A stretch of DNA of 62,242 nt from Alicyclobacillus tolerans (lineage in GTDB: Bacteria > Bacillota > Bacilli > Alicyclobacillales > Alicyclobacillaceae): contig NZ_JXBW01000019.1 in assembly GCF_001447355.1 (NCBI RefSeq), forward strand, positions 1-62,242, written 5' to 3'. A program made the translations under genes and the position numbers. The notes beneath the pieces are model-generated. The model was not told the DNA's origin. It saw nothing but the letters and a program-made list of their open reading frames with translations, and searched no databases. Below are positions 1-6,255 of this stretch, one piece after another. Each line of letters opens with the position of its first letter. The stretch's first letter is position 1.

Positions 1-118
1 TTATCGCCTCCCTGACGGAATCTCGTGCCCACTCATGTCGATTCTATCGTGACCAACTACAAACATGTAACATTGCTTCAACACTGACGTCTAATTCTTA
101 TAGAAAGGGGTGACGACC

Positions 119-436
119 ATGAAGAAAATTTTCGGTCTTCTCGTTGTTGTTTTGGGTTTGTCAGGTTGCGGAACCACTCAATCTTATGCAACTTTGCCAT
201 CCGGGACAATCCTTGGTTGGAAAAATCATATGTACAAGATTGTGGGAACAACCAGTTCATATAACGTGGGCAAAAAACTTGGTACAGTTTCATATCACGG
301 AAAGGTTTCAGGTGTATTCACGATATTCGAACTTAAAGGAACCAACTTCACTCGAGCAATTGTATTTAGGCCAGTATTCGGGTCATCGAACGGATGGTAT
401 TATGAAGCTAACGTTCAAACAAACGGTTCACAATGA
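119..436 (+). CDS. small predicted lipoprotein, unknown function
   Basis: Encodes about 105 residues. The start is a short basic, hydrophobic segment ending in the lipobox LSGC, so it is probably exported, lipid-modified at the Cys and kept on the outer face of the membrane. ATG 119 is preferred over an in-frame GTG at 110 because AAAGGGG (104-110) sits 8 bases upstream. The mature part is rich in G, T, S and Y and has no domain I recognise. It is transcribed toward the minus-strand cassette at 446-1271. The lipoprotein nature is read from the sequence; the function is unknown. Confidence 0.7.
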   Translation: MKKIFGLLVVVLGLSGCGTTQSYATLPSGTILGWKNHMYKIVGTTSSYNVGKKLGTVSYHGKVSGVFTIFELKGTNFTRAIVFRPVFGSSNGWYYEANVQTNGSQ

Positions 437-445
437 ATCAATCGC

Positions 446-637
446 TCAACTGGCGGTTATATGCCGAGTATTGTTGAGCGAGTGATAACAATGGGTGTGA
501 CACAACAGGCCAGGTTCCCGTTCTCCAGTATCGTGAGATACCAAGAAGATCCGTCCAACACCTGACCCTGTAAGGATCGGTTCGTTGCAAATTACGCAAG
601 TTCCTGTTGGAACAGACGACTTGTAGCGAATGTTCAC
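446..637 (-). CDS. small putative zinc-ribbon protein
   Basis: A 63-residue protein with two CxxC knuckles, CVIC near residue 14 and CHTHC near residue 46, which suggests one structural zinc site. The GTG start overlaps the stop of the retropepsin-like gene as GTGA, so translation is probably coupled to it. The independent ribosome binding site is weak, which fits coupling. No enzyme motif is visible. It could be a partner or regulator of the two upstream genes. Function unknown. Confidence 0.5.
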   Translation of the reverse strand: MNIRYKSSVPTGTCVICNEPILTGSGVGRIFLVSHDTGEREPGLLCHTHCYHSLNNTRHITAS

Positions 638-1026
638 TCCGTAGTGGCTTCGGTCTGATAGAGAGTAAGCCTCGCAAGGTCAAGAAAAAAATCCCCCGCC
701 ATGAGCAAATCCAGTCCGATCAACCCACTGATTCCGTAATCAAGCCGACCAAAATCCACCTGGAAATCACTCGCACGAAAGGTTCCGAAGTCCACCCTGT
801 CGATGCGCTTACGAATGGCAATGTCCCGACCACCAATACCAAAGGCCGTGACAATTTGATCCCCATCCTCGGGTGCAACATCCACATCATCCTCAACAGC
901 ATCAAGGTTAATCCAGGTGTGTGCCGACCCCGTATCAATAATCATGTTGTCTAAAGTCTTGGTGGTTCCCTTATGCGTGATCGTCATGGAGGTCATCAAA
1001 ATACCGCCAACAATTTCGATCTTCAT
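634..1026 (-). CDS. retropepsin-like aspartic protease domain protein
   Basis: A 130-residue protein with the single-domain aspartyl protease signature IIDTGSAHTWI at residues 30-40, followed later by a hydrophobic ISGLIGLDLL segment typical of the second half of the retropepsin fold. One catalytic Asp per chain means it would have to act as a homodimer. It has no signal peptide, so it is probably cytoplasmic. Its ATG overlaps the stop of the upstream gene (ATGA at 1023-1026) and its own stop overlaps the next start, so it is the middle gene of a translationally coupled cassette. Its substrate is unknown. Confidence 0.75.
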   Translation of the reverse strand: MKIEIVGGILMTSMTITHKGTTKTLDNMIIDTGSAHTWINLDAVEDDVDVAPEDGDQIVTAFGIGGRDIAIRKRIDRVDFGTFRASDFQVDFGRLDYGISGLIGLDLLMAGDFFLDLARLTLYQTEATTE

Positions 1027-1271
1027 GAGCGCCCCGCTCGGACCATCGGCTTCATTACAACGTCCATGACAACTTTCTCGTTTGACGTATGATAGATAAA
1101 GCGATTGTTCTTGGACTCTTTCAGCGCCTCAAGCGTCTCCTTTGAATCTAGCAACGGACGGATCAGCGCAACTTCCTCAACGTATAGTTTCCCCCCTTCG
1201 ATTTTCGACTTCAAATCTTCCACGAATACATACTGATCCGGGAAAAGCTTCCGAACCTCGGACCACTGCAT
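1023..1271 (-). CDS. conserved small protein upstream of the retropepsin-like gene
   Basis: About 82 residues from ATG 1271 (MQWSEVRKLFPDQYVFVED...), with GGTGG about 6 bases upstream of this ATG. A longer reading exists from ATG 1310 or further upstream, but it lacks a convincing ribosome binding site. The protein is charged, has no membrane segment and contains no motif I can name. I recall similar small proteins paired with retropepsin-like genes, so it may be the cognate partner of the protease; that is inference. First gene of the overlapping cassette. Confidence 0.6.
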   Translation of the reverse strand: MQWSEVRKLFPDQYVFVEDLKSKIEGGKLYVEEVALIRPLLDSKETLEALKESKNNRFIYHTSNEKVVMDVVMKPMVRAGRS

Positions 1272-1507
1272 GTCATCCACCGTCCTTGTCCTTTGCCACG
1301 ATTGAACCATCAGAGTTGGAATTGCTTCATCATTGACTCGCTGCGGGCTTGGGGTTAGTCGAAATTCTCGTGAAGGACAATTCAATACATGTCAATCGAG
1401 TGCTGGGGCGGTGCGTGTTGGTTCATGGCGAGTCGTCTCTAACAGCGAACCGGGAAAGTTTTCTATTGCTCCCCCTCAAATTCTTCACCGTGTTCAAGAC
1501 CTACCAG

Positions 1508-2680
1508 TCATGCACCACAACACTTTTTGTACTTCCTCCCACTTCCGCAAGGGCACGGTTCATTCCGACCGACCTTCTTCTTAGATCGATTTTCCATGGC
1601 CCTCTCAAACCGCAGCCGTCTTTCAAACGCTTCGTCGATTTCATCGAGAGTTTCCTTCCATTGTTGGACTTCCCGATTATCGATTCCATTGATGACGCAA
1701 TTTGCATACAAAACTTCCAGCAAGTCCAGGTTATAATTTGTTTGCTCAAATAGCTCCTTCATGGTCGGAATATCTACGGCGGAAGTCAGCCTGCAAAGTG
1801 TATCGGCAAGCATTACTTGCTCTTCGATGTCTGTGGCCTTCTGAAACAGCCGCAAGGTCGCCGCTTCCGAGTACGGTGTTTTGATTCCAGCAAGTACGCC
1901 CGTAGCGTAGTTGTGGAAATCCCACTCAGACTCACCGAATCGCTTCTCAACAGCATCAACGACGGATTGAGTACCAATTCTCACTAAGGCGTACATGGCA
2001 CGTTCCTGCAAGAGGTCGATATCTGAATCCAGGGCGTCGAGTAAAGCAGGAACCGCCGATTCGTCCTTCAGATAACCCGCAAGGACACACGCCATTGCTC
2101 CTTCGTAGTCGTCGTACCAATCATCGGGATCGCCATCCTGATACTTCCGAATAGTTTCACTCAACTCGAGTTTTGGCAAATCACTTCTGCGTGCGATTTC
2201 CCGTGCCATTGCGATGACAAACGAAAAATCGACCACCGAGTATTCTTCGCCCCGAATTTCTTCGGCAAACCTCCGCCATTCTTCAAGGAGAGCCGGCGTT
2301 GTCAAGCGGACGAGATTGATACGCCGCTCAATCTTTTGACGTAGCGTTGCAGGAAGGCTCGACAAACCACCACTAAGTCCCGCCAATACCAGAGGGTGCG
2401 CTGAAAGGAGGATTCTCGCATAGTCCTGTTGGAGTGCAGGCTCGTCCTTTATCCGGCGGAATAATTCGGAAGCCATTGTTAGCGACACGACAAATTCACG
2501 TGCTCCGTACAGCAACTCCCCACGGGCATCCGTTTGATCTCCCATTTCGCACGCCTTCAAAACCATAGGCAGGAGATCTTCATCGTCTGATTGGGCTTCT
2601 TCAAAATAGTCCAGGGCAAATCGACGGATTCGGTGTTCGGAGTGAAGGATGAATTGCTTCATTACATCACGAGTTTTCAT
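1508..2680 (-). CDS. HEAT-repeat-like protein with C-terminal SEC-C zinc motif
   Basis: 390 residues from ATG 2680, chosen for GAGGTG 7 bases upstream. Most of the protein is alpha-helical and resembles HEAT repeats (for example around [23 protein letters not shown]), suggesting a protein-binding scaffold. The last 21 residues are a SEC-C motif, [18 protein letters not shown], which binds zinc and is also found at the SecA C-terminus, where it contacts SecB and ribosomes. There is no signal peptide. Its specific role is unknown. Similar stand-alone proteins occur in accessory regions. Confidence 0.8.
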   Translation of the reverse strand: MKTRDVMKQFILHSEHRIRRFALDYFEEAQSDDEDLLPMVLKACEMGDQTDARGELLYGAREFVVSLTMASELFRRIKDEPALQQDYARILLSAHPLVLAGLSGGLSSLPATLRQKIERRINLVRLTTPALLEEWRRFAEEIRGEEYSVVDFSFVIAMAREIARRSDLPKLELSETIRKYQDGDPDDWYDDYEGAMACVLAGYLKDESAVPALLDALDSDIDLLQERAMYALVRIGTQSVVDAVEKRFGESEWDFHNYATGVLAGIKTPYSEAATLRLFQKATDIEEQVMLADTLCRLTSAVDIPTMKELFEQTNYNLDLLEVLYANCVINGIDNREVQQWKETLDEIDEAFERRLRFERAMENRSKKKVGRNEPCPCGSGRKYKKCCGA

Positions 2681-2873
2681 GTCGGGGCACCTCAATTTAT
2701 GTGCTGCCTTACAGCTTCGCCACAGCATGATCCGATCCTGTCATAATGCACAACAGTCCTCGTTGGGGCGAAATTTCAATTCTGAACGATGATGAATCCC
2801 AGGCGACCCCATCCAGATCATGGATGACCATCCGCCGAGTTTTAACATTCGGATCGAATTACTTTTGTCCCGC

Positions 2874-3303
2874 TCAGCTTGCCTTGGCCTTTGTTACTTC
2901 GAAATATCCTCTTTCGTATTCGACTGGAACTAGATAGCCAACTGATGAGTGTACAGGCTGCGGTTGTACCACACCCCGATGTACTCGAAAATTCGTTGTG
3001 TGGACTGTTCTCTCGTTTCTTAAGATTTCATTCGTCTCTCGCAGTTCAGGTTCCGCAAGGCCTTCGTCTCAGGCTTGAGGTTTTCGCTACCAAACGAACA
3101 GGGTAGCAGGATCCTCCTTATACTCGCCACCCAGCCATACAACGTCGTTTGCGATATGCCCAGTTCCCGAGCTACCCGGCTCACCGGCTTCCCTCTCACC
3201 AAAGCCAATTGAACTGCATGAAGCTTGAATTTTTATCGTATCTCAGTGTTATGTAGCTCAGCATGAATCCCAGTATCCTTACGTTCTCGATTCGTGGTGT
3301 CCA
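2874..3303 (-). mobile_element. IS3-family remnant, internally deleted
   Basis: On the minus strand 3020-3230 reads as an orfA N-terminal part with the HTH sequence VSRVARELGISQTTLYGWV. Just upstream a single missing A in a run near 3227 breaks the frame with its expected start. Immediately downstream (3000-2874), after another frame break, the sequence reads as the extreme orfB C-terminus: FEYIGVWYNRS, then VGYLVPVEYERGYFEVTK and a stop at 2874. The catalytic DDE middle is gone, so this is a dead element. The outer ends are not resolved; the right limit is placed at a TGTCCAC sequence near 3303. Confidence 0.7.
3020..3230 (-). pseudogene. IS3-family orfA (transposase HTH subunit) fragment
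   Basis: Encodes the helix-turn-helix portion of an IS3-group OrfA (KFKLHAVQLALVRGK, then VSRVARELGISQTTLYGWV). The normal start is lost through a one-base deletion in an A-run near 3227, and the C-terminal leucine-zipper part is replaced by a stop at 3020. It is not expected to support transposition. Confidence 0.7.
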
Positions 3304-3397
3304 CTATTTCAGCCTAGCACCAGACGACGTGTGTGCTGTCCTTTGCATGGACATCCAAACCTAAAAGGTAGCGGCTGTCAGGGATGTTCCCGTTTGG

Positions 3398-3793
3398 TCA
3401 ACGCTTATTCTTAGTTCTGGAGACGATTTGAATGGGATTCCCATCTGGATCTTGTACCCAACCAACTCTTAATTCATCGTCAAGAAAATCATGGGGCTCT
3501 GATAACATCGTTGCACCATGCTCTACTAAATATTGAACCGCTGCATCAGTATCATCGGTCCAAAATACAATTTCACAACCGGAATTTTTACCTGGGCTTA
3601 AACCATGGACTTCGCGAGCAGATTCTTTCGTTGCGATACCCAAGTTCCAGCCATCAAGTATCAGTTCGTGATGGACTGCCTGCCCCGCAATTTCTGCAGT
3701 AAAGTTAACTTCGAATCCAAGCTTTTCATAGAACTCTCTGGATACCTCCAAACACTCAACATATAGGTTAATCTGAGGCGAATAAAATTTCAT
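3398..3793 (-). CDS. VOC/glyoxalase-fold protein
   Basis: 131 residues from ATG 3793, chosen for GGAGGG 6 bases upstream. The vicinal-oxygen-chelate pattern is clear: an N-terminal LYVECLEVSREFYEKLGFEV module and a C-terminal WVQDPDGNPIQIV module. Members of this superfamily include glyoxalase I, fosfomycin and bleomycin resistance proteins and ring-cleaving dioxygenases. The sequence does not allow a choice of substrate. It lies alone between two IS remnants, so it may be a transferred accessory gene. Confidence 0.8.
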   Translation of the reverse strand: MKFYSPQINLYVECLEVSREFYEKLGFEVNFTAEIAGQAVHHELILDGWNLGIATKESAREVHGLSPGKNSGCEIVFWTDDTDAAVQYLVEHGATMLSEPHDFLDDELRVGWVQDPDGNPIQIVSRTKNKR

Positions 3794-4021
3794 ATGAATC
3801 CCTCCAACTGGAATGCCATCCTTCACGAAATTCGCATAAAATTCGCATGTCGTGTTGTGTTAAACTGCCCGTTTGCGACAAAATTCCATACCGGCGGACA
3901 TACACTTCTATGCAGTAATAAATTAATGAACCTTAAGTTGAATTCCGTTCCCACAATAAGAATATCACTTGGATCTGCCCAAGTTAACATTAGTCGAAAA
4001 CACAGCTCTTATTAATACTCC

Positions 4022-4140
4022 GTAAGCGTCAACTCCACCACCGCCGTCTCCACGAGTCTAAACACCGTCGCACTCGCCCGCGCCCCTCGCGACGTGTTGG
4101 CAAACAGCCCAATTCGCTGGGGTTTGGCGAGAGAGGTTCC
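4022..4140 (-). pseudogene. IS66 tnpC transposase C-terminal remnant
   Basis: The minus-strand reading contains GLFANTSRGARASATVFRLV, followed by ETA. This matches the conserved C-terminal WLFSNTPRGAKAS...IETA block of IS66 transposases. The reading then runs through the inverted repeat to a stop at 4012. The catalytic DDE part (about 450 residues) is missing, so the element cannot move by itself. Confidence 0.75.
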
Positions 4141-4200
4141 GTTCATGTTGGATATGCCTTACGCATTCAACACCGCGGATCGGATTCCTCTTTTGTGCCC

Positions 4201-4557
4201 TCAAGTGGCGGAGCGCGCGTGAACGGATCGATGCGCTTTCGGCTGCTCGAGTGGAAGGCCGTCCAGGAGCCAGTTCAGATCTCGCCGTGTGATCACCATG
4301 ATCTTGGCATCGCCTGTCTCTGGCCAATCGAATCGACCGCGCTCTAAGCGCCGATAGTACAGCCAAAAGCCGTTGTGCGACCAGTGCAGGATTTTGAGCT
4401 TATCCCGTTGCCGATTGCAGAAGACAAACAGGCATGGCGAAAACGGATCGAGTTGAAACGACGCCTGAACGAGCGCGGCGAGTCCGTCAATGGATTTGCG
4501 CATGTCTGTGGCGCCGCAGGCGAGATACACGCGGTGATCCGAAATCCAGTCTAGCAA
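4201..4557 (-). CDS. tnpB: IS66 family accessory protein TnpB
   Basis: 118 residues. Shows the IS66 Orf2 (TnpB) signature: VYLACGATDMRKSIDGLAAL near the start, FVFCNRQRDKLKILHW in the middle, and a final WLLDGLPLEQPKAHR. TnpB is an accessory protein needed with TnpA and TnpC for IS66 transposition. The gene looks intact and overlaps the end of tnpA by 7 bases. Without tnpC it probably has no mobility role of its own. Confidence 0.85.
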   Translation of the reverse strand: MLDWISDHRVYLACGATDMRKSIDGLAALVQASFQLDPFSPCLFVFCNRQRDKLKILHWSHNGFWLYYRRLERGRFDWPETGDAKIMVITRRDLNWLLDGLPLEQPKAHRSVHARSAT

Positions 4558-4886
4558 ACATGCATCACGAGCCGTATGAGCTCAGCAAGTGTCGAGGCGT
4601 CATAGCCGGGACGGACGTCAATTTCGACCGCACCCACGCGCAGGGTCAGGGGCGAACAGCTTACTACATCCGAAGGTGATGAGGTCGTCACGCCCGATAC
4701 GAACGTCGTGTCATGCGTGCCAAGTGCGATTTCGTTTCCTAGTCGGCGAAGCCAGTACCACAACTGATAGGGTTTCAGACCGTGCTCAGCGCAAAACTGA
4801 CTGGCGGACAGCCCGCTGTCGTAAAAGGCTGCGATACGTTCACGCCAAAGTTCACGACGCTCCTGGTGAGACATGTGCTCTCGCAT
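4551..4886 (-). CDS. tnpA: IS66 family accessory protein TnpA
   Basis: 111 residues from ATG 4886, chosen for GGGAGG 8 bases upstream. Contains an HTH-like region (FYDSGLSASQFCAEHGLKPY followed by QLWYWLRRL) typical of IS66 Orf1. It is the first gene of the tnpA-tnpB-tnpC set and is apparently intact, but belongs to an element lacking its transposase. Confidence 0.8.
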   Translation of the reverse strand: MREHMSHQERRELWRERIAAFYDSGLSASQFCAEHGLKPYQLWYWLRRLGNEIALGTHDTTFVSGVTTSSPSDVVSCSPLTLRVGAVEIDVRPGYDASTLAELIRLVMHVC

Positions 4887-5031
4887 ACAAGAAACCTCCC
4901 GCGGCTTGTTGATGACATTTTCAAGCGACGAGAGGATGAAAGCCACGTGGGTCTCAGTTTACGTTTACTTCAAGCAGCGGGAGGGCGAACGCCATGTGGG
5001 GGGAATTGACGCTTACGGCTCTACAACAGGC

Positions 5032-5064
5032 AAAAACCCATCTCCAATAGGAGACAGGTTTTTT
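5032..5064 (-). terminator. intrinsic terminator of ssrA
   Basis: Just downstream of the tmRNA 3' end on the minus strand is a hairpin AACCTGTCTCC / GGAGATGGGTT with a TATT loop and T-runs on both sides. The IS66 right inverted repeat ends only 15 bases further on. Confidence 0.75.
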
Positions 5065-5066
5065 AA

Positions 5067-5437
5067 TGGTGGAGGCGACGGGAATCGAACCCGCGTCCGA
5101 AGATCTCGCTACATGCACATCTACGGGCGTAGACCGTCTACTACAGTCCCTGCCACCCGCGGACGATCACGCTGGTGCACAGGCAAGTTCGCTATGGTTT
5201 CGCCGGTGCCCCGCGAACAAAGGCATCGACTAGCCTGCTCAGGTGACGTTACAGGGCGCGCACAGGCAACGCGTCATGTAACGGTCTCGCGCGATTAGGC
5301 AGCGAGAGCGATCTTGCTTTGTGAGGTAAAGCGATTAGCTTTGCCAGTTAAACTTAGACCTGCGTGATTAACGTGTGCGCAGCCCCACGACCCGCCGTCC
5401 ATGCTCGAACAATCCCCGTCGAATCCAAAACGCCCCC
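5067..5437 (-). ncRNA. ssrA: tmRNA (ssrA)
   Basis: About 371 nt. The 5' end GGGGGCGTTTTGGATTCGAC pairs with the 3' GCCTCC of the acceptor stem. The 3' part has a T-arm GGGTTCGATTCCC and ends in an encoded CCA (5067-5069). The internal tag frame, from 5345 down to a TAA at 5295-5297, reads GKANRFTSQSKIALAA, ending in the typical ALAA degron. With SmpB this RNA rescues stalled ribosomes by trans-translation and marks the nascent protein for proteolysis. smpB lies immediately upstream, as in Bacillus. The tag is longer than the 14-codon B. subtilis one. Confidence 0.95.
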
Positions 5438-5627
5438 GCGTTTTGGGAATGTCTCGCTAATCGCTGAGGTGTTCTTGCTTGGCTGACGAAACTCAGTCTA
5501 TCACGATCCACAGTTTCTGACAACGGCATGTTTTTGGCGATCCGGCCAGCCGCTCACAACCGAAGCAAACGGCAGGAACTTATGCAAACCCTGCTCAGCC
5601 CCATCAGCAACCGTGGTAAAAGCAACC

Positions 5628-6098
5628 TTACCCGCGCTGTCGATCCCGCAAGGCGCGCTCAATTTCACGATTGGCGTCGCGCTTCTTCATCGTCTCGCGC
5701 TTGTCATGCAACTTTTTACCCTTCGCGAGACCAAGTTCCACTTTCGCGAAGCCGTTCTTCAAGTAAATCTTCGTCGGCACGAGCGTGACTCCACGTTCGC
5801 GAACGGCCCCGAACAGATAATTGATTTCCTTGCGATGAAGCAAGCACTTTCGGGTTCGCAACGGATCGTGATTAAATCGGTTGCCCTGCTCATATGGGGC
5901 GATGTGCATATTGTGAATAAACACCTCGCCCTTCTCTACGCGGGCATACGCATCGCGCAGACTGACTGAGCCTTTGCGCATCGACTTGATCTCCGTTCCG
6001 GTGAGCACAAGGCCTGCCTCGAACGTCTCCTCGATAAAATAATCGTGGTACGCTTTTCGGTTTTGCGCGAGGATCTTCCCCTCACCGGACTTTGCCAT
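5628..6098 (-). CDS. smpB: SsrA-binding protein SmpB
   Basis: 156 residues from ATG 6098 with GGAGTG 6-8 bases upstream; an in-frame GTG at 6107 is the alternative. Family hallmarks are the N-terminal [39 protein letters not shown], and the basic C-terminal tail [15 protein letters not shown] that enters the mRNA channel. SmpB binds the tRNA-like domain of tmRNA and delivers it to stalled ribosomes. It follows rnr and precedes ssrA, the usual Firmicutes order. Confidence 0.95.
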   Translation of the reverse strand: MAKSGEGKILAQNRKAYHDYFIEETFEAGLVLTGTEIKSMRKGSVSLRDAYARVEKGEVFIHNMHIAPYEQGNRFNHDPLRTRKCLLHRKEINYLFGAVRERGVTLVPTKIYLKNGFAKVELGLAKGKKLHDKRETMKKRDANREIERALRDRQRG

Positions 6099-6215
6099 GC
6101 GTGTCACTCCAGAGCCACCAGCAGATATATTGCGTATATTTCATCATACCATGGCTCACCAGCACGAGCAAGGCGTTGGCCCAAGCGGCAACCTCTGGAG
6201 ACTTCACGGATGATG

Positions 6216-6255
6216 GACACAGGGCGTCTGTCACTACGGCATCCATCCCTGTGTC
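6216..6255 (-). terminator. hairpin after rnr, possible terminator or processing site
   Basis: Perfect 9-bp inverted repeat GACACAGGG / CCCTGTGTC spanning the rnr stop codon region. No T-run follows on the minus strand, so termination may be weak or Rho-dependent, with read-through into smpB. Confidence 0.35.

Larger units (their letters stand above)
4022..5016 (-). mobile_element. IS66-family element, deletion derivative lacking most of tnpC
   Basis: Bounded by terminal inverted repeats beginning GTAAGCGTCAA; the two ends match with one mismatch over the first 15 or so bases (4022 onward and 5016 backward). Inside are tnpA (4551-4886), tnpB (4201-4557) and only the last ~35 codons of tnpC. 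At about 995 bp it is far shorter than the usual ~2.5 kb. The 8-bp flanks (4014-4021 and 5017-5024) do not match, so no target duplication is visible. The right end abuts the ssrA terminator. Confidence 0.85.

Noticed and set aside
1-118. Left edge of the window
   Set aside because: No gene, terminator or promoter could be supported in these bases.
3297-3397. Possible IS110-type transposase N-terminal fragment (minus-strand LLGLDVHAKDSTHVVW)
   Set aside because: Only about 20 codons and the frame ends at once; too weak to annotate.
4014-5024. Target-site duplication for IS66
   Set aside because: The 8-bp flanks aatactcc and ggctctac do not match.
4873-5298. Plus-strand open frame running over the IS66 end and tmRNA
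   Set aside because: It covers the tmRNA structure and an IS end; no coding signal.
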